Numbered from the stretch's first letter, positions 18,361 through 28,931 are shown. The stretch: 64,000 nt of DNA from Tectiglobus diatomicola (GCA_039583345.1 JAZDSJ010000003.1:86578-150577); one strand, 5' to 3'. The notes: generated by a model not told the origin, from the letters alone. Program-made: numbers and translations.

Positions 18361-19564
18361 ATGAATAGACGCTCATTTCTTAACTTGTTGGCAGTGCTGC
18401 CTGCATATCGGCCAGTGTCCAGTTTGCAGCCTTCGCAATAAAATCCGCCAGTCTTTGATAAAACTTCGTATTTAAAACGCCAGTTTTCAAATTCGTAACA
18501 AGATAACAAACAATATGGTTAGTACTAGTCCTAACGCCCCTCCACCCGTCCTTCGTGTCAAAAAGGGGGCCAGATTTATTGTAGATGTTACGAATACGCT
18601 TACTGATCCGACTGCAATGCACTGGCATGGGATGCGGGTGCCGAACAAAATAGACGGTGTTCCGTATCTCATGCAATGGCCAATCATTAAAGATGAAACA
18701 TGGCGTTATGACTTCAAAGTTGATGATGCAGGTACCTATTGATATCATCCTCATTGTATGACAATGCAACAAATGGCACTAGGACTAACAGGTCTTCTCA
18801 TTGTTGAAGAGCAACATAATCCAGGATTCGATAGTGAAACCAGACTAAACCTTAGAGATTTTAGAATTGGAGATGACGATCAATTTTTAAAATTATATTC
18901 AGTACGTAAAACAGCACGTGGAGGAACATTGGGCACTGTTATTACGGCTAACTGGATTCAGAATCCAAATTACGATCATGCTCCAGGAGCACTTGTTAGG
19001 CTTCGAATTGCCGCTACGGACACAACGAGAATTTACAGGCTTTCAATAAAGGGAGCCAGTGGTAAAATAATAGCTATGGATGAACATCTTCTTCGCGAAC
19101 CTATTGACTGGCCAACAGAAGCACATCCATTAATCTTAGGAGCTGCTCAACGCGCTGAAGTTGCCATCGTCATGGCATCACAAGAAAATGAATATATGCA
19201 AATTAATCACCACTCAGGAGCAAGAATAAATCCTATTGCGACTATAAGAAACCGCGGACAGCCCGTAATGAGAAATTTAAATGAGCTTGAAGATTTACCT
19301 CATAATGAAGTCCCTGATATTGATCTAAATTCAAGCGAGCTTATTAAACTTTTACTAGGATGATCACCAGACGGTCTTAAGCATGAAAACGGATTATGTG
19401 GATCGTTGGGGTATACTTTTTAGTCTATTAACCGTAAGTCTTGGTCGAGTGATGCGGCAAAAGGCACAGCTCTCATAGCTGAGCTAAAATTTGAAAAAAG
19501 TTATATATTCAGAATACACAACGAAAGTCCTAACTTAGCCTTTAATATTCTTAATGTTATGTAG
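18361..19564 (+). pseudogene. Multicopper oxidase, Tat-exported, inactivated
   Basis: The start at 18361 reads MNRRSFLNLLAVLPAY, a twin-arginine signal peptide, then hits TAA. The main body resumes in another frame near 18515 with APPPVLRVKKGARFIVDVTNTLTDPTAMHWHGMRVPNKIDGVP, the first cupredoxin domain with the copper motif HWHG. An in-frame TGA at 18740-18742 falls exactly where family members have Trp in GT(F/Y)WYHPH; YHPHC follows. The frame is then open to TGA 19361, with TAG at 19421 in another likely Trp position, and fades out at 19562 near the expected IHLHG motif. The C-terminal copper-binding HCH region is absent. At least one frameshift and several stops make this a clear pseudogene, still well readable and so probably recent. 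Confidence 0.9.
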
Positions 19565-20488
19565 CTGTTGATAACACTGCACTTCATTTTCAGTAGTTTC
19601 TCGTACGAGCACAACTAGAGATAGTACTTAGTTTCAAATTGTTTACTTTGCTATGTGTTTTATGCATGCTGTTTTACTAATTTGATTCAAACAAGTACAA
19701 ACAGCGCATATTAGAATATTTATAACAAGAAAAATTAAACTAATAGTACACAGTGACTTAATTATAATATAACTAATTAACGGTACATGTTAAATTTAAG
19801 ATTGCAACTGTTCTTTTTATAATAAGATCTAGCAAAGATGTGGTCAGTATAAAATAATTTTTATTTTTAAAAACTTTATATTTGAGTACACCTCTCAAAA
19901 TAAAAAGTTAGGCCATATCCGACTTAATTAGATCACATTATGTGTAGTGCTTTCAACCGTAAATAGACTGAATATTAGTGAGTTGTTTAATATCAAATTA
20001 TAGCATGTTTTATTTAATAAAAATTAGAGTTCTTAATTTAATTGTGTAAACGAATAGCTTGATTTAAAAGACAATTCTCTTCTTCTCTACTTTCATACTC
20101 TTGCTGGTTTTGTCTCTTTAAAAAACCTGTCGAGAATCTAAACTTTATGCTCTGTCAACCAATACTTCACGAAATATAAGAAAGTATGCGATTTATATTA
20201 TGCTCATTTTAGTTATTTCGATAGTTGAATGTAAAGTATTGTAGTTTAAGCAACATTCTTTCACTCAATATTATTACAGAATTGCTTATCGAGTTTTACC
20301 TCAATCTTAAAAATGATACTTCATAAAGCAACTTACATTTCTACTCTGGAAAAATATACATGAAAGTAAATGTTCGAAATTAGGCATTTTTAGATCTTCA
20401 GCAGATTAATTAGTAGCCACCTTACAAGAGTAATTCAGATATAGAATATTAATACAGCACAATTTATAATAAATTTTAACGGTAATTT
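19565..20488. other. Spacer upstream of tyrS
   Basis: About 924 bases. The first part could be the eroded 3' end of the multicopper oxidase, but I cannot read the copper-binding motifs. No other gene seen. Confidence 0.4.
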
Positions 20489-21754
20489 ATGTCAAATTCA
20501 ACTTTCAAACTAAAATCCGATTTCATAAATATAATGCTAGAGCGTGGTTTTGTTCACCAATGCTCTGACCTTGTGGGGCTCGATCAACTTGCCTTAAAAA
20601 ATGAGATAGTTTGCTATGTCGGCTATGATTGCACTGCCCCATCTTTGCATGTAGGTTCGTTGGTTTCTATAATGATGTTGCATTGGGTTCAGGCTACAGG
20701 CAACAAACCCATCGTCCTCATGGGTAATGGCACAACATGTGTGGGGGATCCTTCAGGTAAAGACGAGTCTCGGCAAATGCTAACCCTTGAGGTCATTGAG
20801 AAAAACAAAATAAGCATCCAAAAAGTATTTTCTAAATTACTTTCTTTTGGTGATGGTAAGACTGACGCAATTTTAGTTGAAAATGCGGAGTGGCTGACAA
20901 CACTCAATTATATAGATGCGTTAAGGAGTGTAGGTAGGCATTTTTCCGTTAACCGGATGATGTCAATGGATTCAGTTCGAATGCGACTTGAGCGAGAGCA
21001 AGAACTATCGTTTATAGAATTTAACTACATGATTCTACAATCTTATGACTTCGTTCAGCTAGCACAGCGCTATGGTTGTAATCTACAAGTGGGAGGTTCA
21101 GATCAATGGGGTAATATAGTGAATGGCATTGATCTTGGAAGGCGCATGGGTTCTGGGCAGTTATATGCACTTACATGTCCACTATTAACTACCGCTTCTG
21201 GAATAAAAATGGGTAAGACAGCATCTGGTGCAGTTTGGCTAAACACAGACATGCTATCTGCCTATGATTACTGGCAATTTTGGCGTAATACAGAGGATGA
21301 AGATGTTGCTTGCTTTTTAAAACTGTTTACTCTGCTATCACTTGAGGAAATTAAAAAATTAGAAAATTTGCGTGGTGCAGAAATTAACGATGCAAAAAAA
21401 ATCCTAGCGACGGAAGCTACTGCTCTACTACACGGAAGAGAAAAAGCAGAAAAGGCTGCACAAACTTCTTTGCAAACATTTGAAAAAGGTATGCTCGCTG
21501 TAGGACTACCTTCAGTTGATGTATCTAAAGCTATAATAGAGAATGGGCTTGGTGTGCTTAACGCATTCGTGATTGCGAAATTATCCAGATCTAATAGTGA
21601 AGCACGACGCCAGTTGAGAAATGGTGGGCTGCGCATCAACGACACTGTTATAAGAGATGAAAAAGCCATGTTAACTCTTAAAGACATATCTATTGATGGA
21701 GTAATAAAACTATCACTGGGAAAGAAGCACCATGTTCTAATTCGTTTTATATAA
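20489..21754 (+). CDS. tyrS: Tyrosyl-tRNA synthetase
   Basis: A 421-residue class I aminoacyl-tRNA synthetase that charges tRNA-Tyr. The HIGH-type signature is HVGS in GYDCTAPSLHVGSLV (near residue 54) and the KMSKS-type motif is KMGKT near residue 234. QVGGSDQWGNI, the tyrosine-site segment of bacterial TyrS, is intact. The C-terminal S4-like RNA-binding domain (SRSNSEARRQLRNGGLRIND) is complete. Length is normal. The gene stands alone between spacers of 0.9 and 0.4 kb. No strong ribosome-binding site is visible before the ATG. Confidence 0.96.
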   Translation: MSNSTFKLKSDFINIMLERGFVHQCSDLVGLDQLALKNEIVCYVGYDCTAPSLHVGSLVSIMMLHWVQATGNKPIVLMGNGTTCVGDPSGKDESRQMLTLEVIEKNKISIQKVFSKLLSFGDGKTDAILVENAEWLTTLNYIDALRSVGRHFSVNRMMSMDSVRMRLEREQELSFIEFNYMILQSYDFVQLAQRYGCNLQVGGSDQWGNIVNGIDLGRRMGSGQLYALTCPLLTTASGIKMGKTASGAVWLNTDMLSAYDYWQFWRNTEDEDVACFLKLFTLLSLEEIKKLENLRGAEINDAKKILATEATALLHGREKAEKAAQTSLQTFEKGMLAVGLPSVDVSKAIIENGLGVLNAFVIAKLSRSNSEARRQLRNGGLRINDTVIRDEKAMLTLKDISIDGVIKLSLGKKHHVLIRFI

Positions 21755-22154
21755 TCATAAATAAACCGCACACCCTAGATACTCTCGATTTATAAACTCA
21801 ACATTATGATCCTTAGATTAAACTCTGTTATTCATGCTTTATTAAAGTTGCAATAAACACAGTAAAGAAAAAATAAAAGTATTACTCAAGGCCACATGAT
21901 CTCTTATGACTTGCCTAACAGTTATTTTTTATAGATTAAATTGCTAATTTAAATTCAGTTGTATAAAAAACCGATATTTTTGATTTGAAGCAAATGTTCA
22001 TAATAACCAATTGCCATAGATACACTGAAAGCAAATTAATACTTTGTATCAATTATCTACCGAAAAGTTACATTATGCCGCAAATTCAACTATTGTATAC
22101 ATAAAACCTAATTATAATCTGTCTACAAATAACCAACTATGTAAAATAATAAAT
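21755..22154. other. Convergent spacer between tyrS and galU
   Basis: About 400 AT-rich bases between converging genes; no gene or clear terminator seen. Confidence 0.4.
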
Positions 22155-23051
22155 TTATTTAAGTAAATTATTACTCATAATTCTTATTAATTCTTCTCTC
22201 ATATCTTCGGCTAGATCTTCACGTTCAAGTGCATATGCTATATTTGCTGAGAGAAAACCAATTTTAGATCCACAATCAAAAATCTGTCCATCAAACCGAA
22301 CTGCATAAAAATCCTGAGCTTCGCTGTTCATTAAAACAATCATGGAATCTGTTAACTGGATTTCATTACCAGCACCACTCTCGTGCTTTGCCAACAAAGT
22401 AAAAATTTCCGGCTGCAGAATATAACGACCTGTAATGTGAAGATTGGATGGCGCCATTCCTAAAGGGGGTTTTTCAATCATTTTGATAATACGTGATACT
22501 TTAGCTTGTTCATTATCCACATCGATAATACCGTATTGATGAGTTTGATCCTTCGGTACTGGTGCTACAGCAACATGATTACCACCGTATGAGTTGTAGG
22601 CAGTAATCATCTCTGTGAGGCATGGCGTTTGAGAATGGTGTAGCATATCCGGCAAAAGAAGCGCAAATGGCTCATTTCCTACTAGTTCTCTAGCACACCA
22701 AACTGCATGTCCAAGACCAAGTGGAGCTTGTTGACGGGTAAAACTTGTTTGCCCAGCACCTGGCAAGTCTTCCATCAACATTTGTAGTATTTTTTTTTTA
22801 TTACGAGTTTGAAGTGTGTGTTCAAGTTCATATGTCCGATCAAAATGATCTTCAATGACCCCTTTATTTCGTCCTGTTACAAAAATAAAATGTTCAATAC
22901 CAGCAGCTTTGGCTTCATCAACAACGTGTTGTATAACAGGCCTATCAACAACAGTGAGCATTTCCTTGGGCATAGCCTTTGTTGCCGGTAAAAATCTCGT
23001 ACCAAGACCAGCTACGGGAAATACAGCTTTACGAATAGTCTGACGAAACAA
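22155..23051 (-). CDS. galU: UTP-glucose-1-phosphate uridylyltransferase
   Basis: A 298-residue nucleotidyltransferase making UDP-glucose from UTP and glucose-1-phosphate for cell-surface sugars. The nucleotide-binding motif is FPVAGLGTRFLPATKAMPKEML near the N-terminus. It is followed by DRPVIQHVVDEAKAAGI, FVTGRNKGVIEDHFD and LPDMLHH, with FDCGSKIGF near the C-terminus, all diagnostic of bacterial GalU. The start codon is TTG at 23051: GGTGGAG lies eight bases upstream and MFRQTIRKAVFPVAG fits the family, so I prefer it to any internal start. Length is normal. Confidence 0.95.
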   Translation of the reverse strand: MFRQTIRKAVFPVAGLGTRFLPATKAMPKEMLTVVDRPVIQHVVDEAKAAGIEHFIFVTGRNKGVIEDHFDRTYELEHTLQTRNKKKILQMLMEDLPGAGQTSFTRQQAPLGLGHAVWCARELVGNEPFALLLPDMLHHSQTPCLTEMITAYNSYGGNHVAVAPVPKDQTHQYGIIDVDNEQAKVSRIIKMIEKPPLGMAPSNLHITGRYILQPEIFTLLAKHESGAGNEIQLTDSMIVLMNSEAQDFYAVRFDGQIFDCGSKIGFLSANIAYALEREDLAEDMREELIRIMSNNLLK

Positions 23052-23866
23052 TTGTTAAACTCCACCTTAAAGCAGTTTTTAATGCTAGATTAGCTTTGAT
23101 TTAGAATACCAAACGTACCCGACATTATTTTTAAAGTTATATGATATGTGTCTCTGTCAATAATTTTATGATTAAACTTTTCTATTAACTCAAAAACATT
23201 ACGCACGATATTGAGTACAGATTAAAAATAAATTAGATATCCAATTAAAATTAGTTTGAAGTTTATCGGAATGTTGTACTTATATTATACTATCAAAGAG
23301 ATAGTAGTTAGGTATTAGAGCGGTGTTTGCTTTATAAATTTCAAAACTTAAACATATTTTTGTATCTTATATGCAAAATTTTAATTGCTGACGAGAATAT
23401 TCACTAACTTATCTTGATAAATTTAGTATATTTAATGAAATAGACGCAACAACGGCTCAAAAAGCTGCTCTAATCTTAATGTGATCACACTTAATATTCA
23501 TACTTGTGTAGTTATTACAACATTTTATATAATTTAAATAATACAAATCTTGTAAAAGCAGATAGGTCTTATTCGTACGCAATATCGCAACATAATTAGA
23601 TCTAAAATATGCTTATAGAATTTAGGTATTTTACACTTAAGCTGTTATTTAAGGAGGTAGGTCAACAATACTACTTTTAGAAAACACAAATATAAAGTTA
23701 TAAAACTTTATGTTCTCTAAGAAGAAGTTTAGGGTTATATTATAAAGTACAACACTTTCTAAAATCATATATGTGGATCGTTCCCAAATAAAGAGAGCGA
23801 TCCGTTTGACGCACAAATTTTTCACAATGACAGATGGTTACAAGCTTGTACGTTAATATCTCTTGC
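23052..23866. promoter_or_regulatory. Divergent spacer, galU / ubiE
   Basis: About 815 bases between divergent genes. A minor 8-bp stem-loop occurs near 23692-23711 (ATAAAGTT / AACTTTAT). No gene is recognised; promoters for both sides are expected here. Confidence 0.35.
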
Positions 23867-24088
23867 GTTCTACATACTATGTCTGTGATATGCTCAGAGA
23901 TGGATATAAAGTAATTATGATCAACAGCAAAAATAAAAAAGTAGGTACGCAGGACAGTTTTGGTTTTCATTATGTAAGTTCTACATACTATGTGTGTGAT
24001 ATGCTCAGAGATGGATATAAAGTAATTATGATCAACGGCAAAAATAAAAAAGTAGGTACGCAGGACAGTTTTGGTTTTCATGATGTAA
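23867..24088 (+). repeat. 111-bp tandem duplication at the 5' end of ubiE
   Basis: Two adjacent 111-base copies, 23867-23977 and 23978-24088, differ at only about three positions. One unit spans the segment from GTTCTACATACTATG to the codons for GTQDSFGFH. Because 111 is divisible by three, copy 1 stays in frame with copy 2 and the ubiE frame can run through both. The UbiE N-terminal motif SFGFH is therefore encoded twice. Confidence 0.92.
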
Positions 24089-24804
24089 ATGCAGAAGAGC
24101 GCCAAAGTATGGTAAATGGTGTGTTTTCATCTGTCTCTAAACGTTATGATATTATGAACGATTTAATGTCTGGTGGCTTACATCGTTTATGGAAGTGTGA
24201 ACTTATTTCACAACTGAATCCACCTAGATCAAAAATAATTTTCAATATGCTTGATGTTGCTGGAGGGACTGGAGACATCGCTATTCGAGCCATAAAGCAA
24301 GGAGGTTCCGAATGTCGTTCTACTATATACGATATAAATCCGGAGATGCTTGATATTGGGTATACTCGTGTAAATAATGCTGGTCTAGCAGACCGTATAG
24401 ATCTGGTTGAAGGCAATGCAGAGAAACTTCCGTTCGATGATTGCCAATTTGACGCTTACACAATTTCTTTTGGAATCCGCAATGTCACACATATTGATCT
24501 TGCTCTACAAGAGGCATATCGCGTACTTAAGCCGGGAGGTCATTTTTTATGTTTGGAATTTTCTAGAACTACGGTGCCAATACTAGATTACTTATATGAT
24601 TTTCACTCATTTAAAGTCATTCCACGTTTAGGAACATGGATTGTAAATGATCGGGCTTCTTACCAATATCTAGTTGAAAGTATACGTAAATTTCCTACAC
24701 AGGATCAATTCTCAGACTTTATTTGCGCAGCTAACTTTGAGCATGTTTCATACAAGAATCTCACGGGAGGCATTGCAGCTATTCATTCGGCTTGGCGAAT
24801 ATGA
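24028..24804 (+). CDS. ubiE: Demethylmenaquinone/2-methoxy-6-polyprenylphenol methyltransferase UbiE
   Basis: A 258-residue class I SAM methyltransferase of quinone synthesis. Conserved parts are FGFHDVNAEERQSMVNGVFSSVSKRYDIMNDLMSGGLHRLWK, the SAM-binding loop LDVAGGTGD, GNAEKLPF, FGIRNVT and YRVLKPGGHFLCLEFS, and the C-terminal LTGGIAAIHSAWR. The frame continues upstream to 23863 through a 111-bp tandem duplication, with possible starts at 24001, 24028 and their copy-1 equivalents 23890 and 23917. I chose ATG 24028 in the second copy because it gives a family-like length; the true start is uncertain. The stop overlaps the ubiB start by four bases (ATGA). Confidence 0.9.
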   Translation: MINGKNKKVGTQDSFGFHDVNAEERQSMVNGVFSSVSKRYDIMNDLMSGGLHRLWKCELISQLNPPRSKIIFNMLDVAGGTGDIAIRAIKQGGSECRSTIYDINPEMLDIGYTRVNNAGLADRIDLVEGNAEKLPFDDCQFDAYTISFGIRNVTHIDLALQEAYRVLKPGGHFLCLEFSRTTVPILDYLYDFHSFKVIPRLGTWIVNDRASYQYLVESIRKFPTQDQFSDFICAANFEHVSYKNLTGGIAAIHSAWRI

Positions 24805-26414
24805 TTTCAACCTTATTAAATATATGGCGTCTTGTCCGTGCGAGCTTAGTTCTTGCTCATCATGGCATCCGCTTTATTCCTAAAGGAGTTAAGGTACCAT
24901 TAATTTTGCATATTGCACACGTCCTAACATGGCCATTACAGGTATTGTTTATATCATTCCGGGTTAGTCACTCACGTGAAACTAAAGTTTCAAGAGCTCT
25001 CTCTAAACTCGGACCAAGCTACGTCAAACTTGGCCAGTTTATAGCTACCCGTGCTGATCTAATTGACCATGAACTTGCAAATGATTTGCGTAATCTTCAA
25101 GACCGCCAGCCTCCATTTTCAATGCGAGAAGCAATAAGCGCTGTAGAGGATTCACTAGGTGGTAAACTCAAAGATCATTTTCTATACTTCGGCCCACCAA
25201 TTGCTGCTGCATCAATAGCGCAAGTTCATAAAGCTGTAGTAGTGCAAGATGGAATAGAGCGAAATGTTGCCGTTAAAATACTGCGTCCTGGAATTGAACA
25301 TCATATTCAGCGTGATATCGATAGCTATTTTTTTGCAGCTCATATGATTGAAAGGTTCTATCCACTTTCTCGCCGTCTAAAACCGGTCGCTATCGTAAAC
25401 AACTTAAAAAAAACTACGGAATTCGAAATGGACCTGCGTCTTGAAGGCGCTGCCATTTCAGAAATGACTGATAACATTAACTCCAATCCGTCTTTTGATA
25501 CCAAAAGTTTTCGTGTTCCCAAAGTGGATTGGAAGCGCACATCCAAACGGATTTTGACGCTTGAGTGGATTGAAGGCACGCCTATTTCACAGATAGAAAA
25601 GTTACGTGAGGATGGACATGATCTCAGAGCACTTGGGCATGCAGTATTAAGTTCGTTCCTTCACCATGTTATGCATGATGGTTTTTTCCATGCCGATATG
25701 CACCAAGGTAATCTTCTTGTCGAACCGAATGGTACTATTGTGGCGGTAGATTTCGGTATAATTGGTCATTTAAGCAAAATTGAACGACGCTTTTTAGCAG
25801 AGATTCTTCACGGCTTAATTACACGCGATTATGCTCTTGCTGCACAAGTGCATTTTGATGCAGGCTACGTTCCAGCTAATCACCCAGTTGCTTTATTCGC
25901 TCAAGCAATGCGTGCTATAGGTGAGCCAATCCATGGCCGTACAGCTAATGAGATATCTATGGCGAAGCTTCTGGGTCAACTCTTTGCATACACGGATGTT
26001 TTCGATATGGAGACTCGACCGGAATTAATTTTACTCCAAAAAAGTATGGTGATTGTAGAAGGTGTAGCCCGCTCTCTTGACCCAAAAATAAATATTTGGA
26101 CTGCAGCTCAGCCGGTTGCAGAAAATTGGATGCAACAGAATTATGGCATTTACGGACGTATGCGTGAAACTAGTGAAAGTGCGGGAGAAATAGGAAAGAT
26201 CATCTCTAAAGCTCCACGCATACTTGAACATATTGATCGTTCTGTATATGCATTTACCAAAATGGCAAAGAATGGCATTTACCTCGATGATTATACTATA
26301 AATCGGATGGTAAAGGAGAGTTCAAAATATCAAAAAAATGAGCGATGGCCTCTTAGACTGATCTCAATTTCAATAACTATAGCTCTATGGCTTATACTTG
26401 CAGAACAAATATGA
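24801..26414 (+). CDS. ubiB: Ubiquinone biosynthesis kinase-like protein UbiB
   Basis: A 537-residue member of the ABC1/ADCK/UbiB atypical kinase family needed for ubiquinone synthesis. The hallmark KxGQ motif is in SYVKLGQFIATR, the Ala-rich loop is AAASIAQVHKA, the ATP-binding lysine region reads VAVKILRPGIE, and the catalytic part has FFHADMHQGN and VAVDFGIIG. A C-terminal membrane segment (RLISISITIALWLILAEQI) is present. The ATG at 24801 overlaps the ubiE stop by four bases, which indicates translational coupling. In many alphaproteobacteria coaBC follows; here it does not. Confidence 0.95.
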   Translation: MISTLLNIWRLVRASLVLAHHGIRFIPKGVKVPLILHIAHVLTWPLQVLFISFRVSHSRETKVSRALSKLGPSYVKLGQFIATRADLIDHELANDLRNLQDRQPPFSMREAISAVEDSLGGKLKDHFLYFGPPIAAASIAQVHKAVVVQDGIERNVAVKILRPGIEHHIQRDIDSYFFAAHMIERFYPLSRRLKPVAIVNNLKKTTEFEMDLRLEGAAISEMTDNINSNPSFDTKSFRVPKVDWKRTSKRILTLEWIEGTPISQIEKLREDGHDLRALGHAVLSSFLHHVMHDGFFHADMHQGNLLVEPNGTIVAVDFGIIGHLSKIERRFLAEILHGLITRDYALAAQVHFDAGYVPANHPVALFAQAMRAIGEPIHGRTANEISMAKLLGQLFAYTDVFDMETRPELILLQKSMVIVEGVARSLDPKINIWTAAQPVAENWMQQNYGIYGRMRETSESAGEIGKIISKAPRILEHIDRSVYAFTKMAKNGIYLDDYTINRMVKESSKYQKNERWPLRLISISITIALWLILAEQI

Positions 26415-27337
26415 ATGCTATTTAGTACTGCATAAAACTTTCAAGGTCCATCTCGATGTCTTGCAGTAACTTTAGAGTTTTGTTTATTTTTAAACGATTT
26501 TATTTAGTTCCTATGCATTGCGATCCAGGCTATCCCTTAAGATGCTTATAACTGAAAAACCAAAGCAAAAATCACAGCTAGCAATTTACGTTGTGTGTCA
26601 AGCTGATTATTTAATGGAGCATAATTATATAATGTAATTAAATAATTTCATATTGCTTGCAAAGCAATTATCACTTTAAGTGTTCATAATGAAATCTTTC
26701 AGCACGTTCGATTGAACCAATTATTGCTTAAGTGTGGGTTTGAATAAAATTGTTGGATGAAAGTACTCCATTAATGTGTGGGCCATACATTCAAAGTAAC
26801 TCTAAGAATTGCGCCATCAGTTTCGATCCTAAAGTAAACTACACCTCAATTATAACAGCGCTGTGTGATCAACACCACACCTATAGATTCGGGCATTATA
26901 GTATAAACATTTTTAAGTCTAGAAAAAATTCTAAAGATACTTGTACCTTTTTAAGGTCTCTATGTTATCAAAGACTGCTTATATCACACTAGGTTTATTT
27001 TGTTACTTTAGAACATACCTGGGTGAGCGAAAAATGCGATTCTTGAGGGCTTTCAATTATAAATCTAGTTAACGAATGATTTTCTTAGCTCCGACAAGGA
27101 ATCTATTACAGTAGCTAAGCTAGAATTTCAGATGTTATTAGTAATAATATAATTATTAAAATTCAATATAATATTAATAGTTTTTACAAACTATATGATA
27201 GTACTGATCCTTGATTTTAGTTTATTACATACAGTTATTTTTAAGTAACGTTACCTATGTTTCATTATAAACATTCAATATTTTAAATTCTAAAAACACC
27301 TAAAGAAAACTGAAATCTGTTCGTAATCACGTAATCT
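26415..27337. other. Spacer between ubiB and lysA
   Basis: About 920 AT-rich bases between converging genes. An 80-codon frame at 26750-26992 opens with TTG and resembles nothing I know, so I do not call it. The coaBC gene commonly found after ubiB is not readable here. Confidence 0.4.
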
Positions 27338-28606
27338 CTAAGAAAGCCAACTGGGAAGACAATCTAGATCTATTAAGTCTTTGTAAGTCGGGCGCGGTCT
27401 AATCACAGCGAATCTATCATCTTTAACAAGCACTTCAGGTATTAAAAGACGAGAGTTATAAGTTGAAGACATCACAGCCCCATAGGCACCGGCTGCAAGA
27501 ACTGCAATTAAATTTCCAGCTTGAAATGGTGGTAAATATCGATTTTGGGCCAAATAATCGCCTGTTTCACAAATTGGTCCAACCACATCCTGCAAGATAT
27601 GAGTACTATCGTGTAATGCTTCCGAAACAGGCCATATCTCATGCTCAGCATCATATAAAGTTGGTCGAATGAGATCATTCATTGCAGCATCTACAATAGT
27701 GAAATGCTTTTCTTCAGTTTTCTTGGAACAGATAACACGCGAGATTAACGTACCAGCACTAGCTGAGATCATTCGGCCCGGTTCAAGTACAACTTTCAAT
27801 CCCAAACTACCCACTGACTGTTTAACAACTTCTGCGTAGTCCTCCAGTTTCGGTGGTTGGTCACAAATATCGGCGTATTGAACTCCAAGTCCACCTCCTA
27901 GGTCTAGATGCTGAATTTTATGACCTGCATGACGCAGTTCCATCGCTAGTTCGCACATCAAATTAAATGCCTCACGAAATGGTTTGAGATTTGTAATTTG
28001 ACTTCCGATGTGCATATGTATTCCGGTCACTTGAATTCTTGGAAGCCGAGCAGCTTTGTTATATAAAGCTGATGCTAGAGAAAACGGAACTCCAAATTTA
28101 TTCTCGGATTTTCCAGTTGAGATTTTAGAATGTGTTCCGGCATCGATATCAGGGTTAACACGAATAGCTATCCGTGCTGTCCTGTTGTACTCAACTCCTA
28201 CACTGCTTAAGACTTCAAGTTCTTCAGCACTCTCTACATTAAATCCAAGAATATTTTCACAAAGTGCATAAGCCATTTCATCGCGCTTTTTACCTACACC
28301 AGCAAATATGATCTTATCGGCTGGCACACCTACGGCACGGGCACGTCTCAACTCACCTTCTGAAACGACATCCATTCCGGCCCCAAGTTGAGCCATAGTA
28401 GCTATTACTGCCTGGTTGGAATTTGCTTTCACAGCATAACAGATTAGGTGATTTTGATCGGAAAATGCACGCATTAACGCATTATAGTGATGCCTAAGCG
28501 TTGCAGTGGAATAGCAATAAAAGGGTGTACCTATGCACTTTGCTATCTCTGTTATTGCGACGTTCTCAGCATGGAGGATACGATTACGATAATCAAAATG
28601 GTGCAT
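27338..28606 (-). CDS. lysA: Diaminopimelate decarboxylase
   Basis: A 422-residue PLP enzyme that converts meso-diaminopimelate to L-lysine, the last step of lysine synthesis. The PLP-binding Lys lies in CYAVKANSN. The family motifs GMDVVSEGELRRA, HMHIGSQI, LDLGGGLGV, EPGRMISASAG and CETGDYLAQ occur in order. The C-terminus ends normally with RPRPTYKDLIDLDCLPSWL. It is encoded on the same strand as lptM and argH, the classical alphaproteobacterial order argH-lptM-lysA. The dapD gene of the same pathway lies about 2.8 kb away on the other strand. Confidence 0.96.
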   Translation of the reverse strand: MHHFDYRNRILHAENVAITEIAKCIGTPFYCYSTATLRHHYNALMRAFSDQNHLICYAVKANSNQAVIATMAQLGAGMDVVSEGELRRARAVGVPADKIIFAGVGKKRDEMAYALCENILGFNVESAEELEVLSSVGVEYNRTARIAIRVNPDIDAGTHSKISTGKSENKFGVPFSLASALYNKAARLPRIQVTGIHMHIGSQITNLKPFREAFNLMCELAMELRHAGHKIQHLDLGGGLGVQYADICDQPPKLEDYAEVVKQSVGSLGLKVVLEPGRMISASAGTLISRVICSKKTEEKHFTIVDAAMNDLIRPTLYDAEHEIWPVSEALHDSTHILQDVVGPICETGDYLAQNRYLPPFQAGNLIAVLAAGAYGAVMSSTYNSRLLIPEVLVKDDRFAVIRPRPTYKDLIDLDCLPSWLS

Positions 28607-28724
28607 TAGAAATTACATTATCATGAAAAATTAAGATAAAATTTAGGTAAAAGGACACTTAGACTAAGCTAAAACCTATTCCGCTTTATTGTATCATTAC
28701 TAAATAGGCTGATTTTTAGAATCT

Positions 28725-28931
28725 CTAGTAAATCAGACTATCTAAAATAAAATCCTTATGTGGTTTTGAAACAGAACCTTTAAGCTTGCCATGACCTGAC
28801 AGAGGATCTGAATTATCAATTATCTGTGAGTTCTTAGGATATTCCAGGCCACCCCTTACACCGCAACCAGCCAGAAGAGTGCTTAACACAAAGCAAATGA
28901 GGGTCTTTCGTAATTTCACAGATCTTTCCAT
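28725..28931 (-). CDS. lptM: Small lipoprotein, LptM/YifL-like
   Basis: A 68-residue protein with a basic start, a hydrophobic stretch and the lipobox LLAGC, followed by GVRGGLEYP, which resembles the GVKGPLYLP pattern of LptM. LptM assists assembly of the outer-membrane LPS translocon in enterobacteria. The position between argH and lysA is the conserved one for this family and supports the call in spite of the short length. The ATG is preceded by AGAGG. The C-terminal half is polar and not conserved. Confidence 0.78.
   Translation of the reverse strand: MERSVKLRKTLICFVLSTLLAGCGVRGGLEYPKNSQIIDNSDPLSGHGKLKGSVSKPHKDFILDSLIY

Noticed and set aside
18740..18742. UGA read as Trp (recoded genetic code), suggested by TGA at a conserved Trp of the oxidase
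   Set aside because: TGA ends cobT and forms the ATGA overlaps at ubiE/ubiB and lpxI/lpxB; intact genes use TGG for Trp, and the same oxidase locus also has TAA, TAG and a frameshift.
23740..24105. Minus-strand repeated frame opposite the ubiE duplication
   Set aside because: It is the reverse-strand shadow of the tandem 111-bp repeat; the plus strand encodes the conserved UbiE residues.
26750..26992. 80-codon frame between ubiB and lysA
   Set aside because: TTG start, no clear ribosome-binding site, no resemblance to a known protein, composition like the surrounding spacer.
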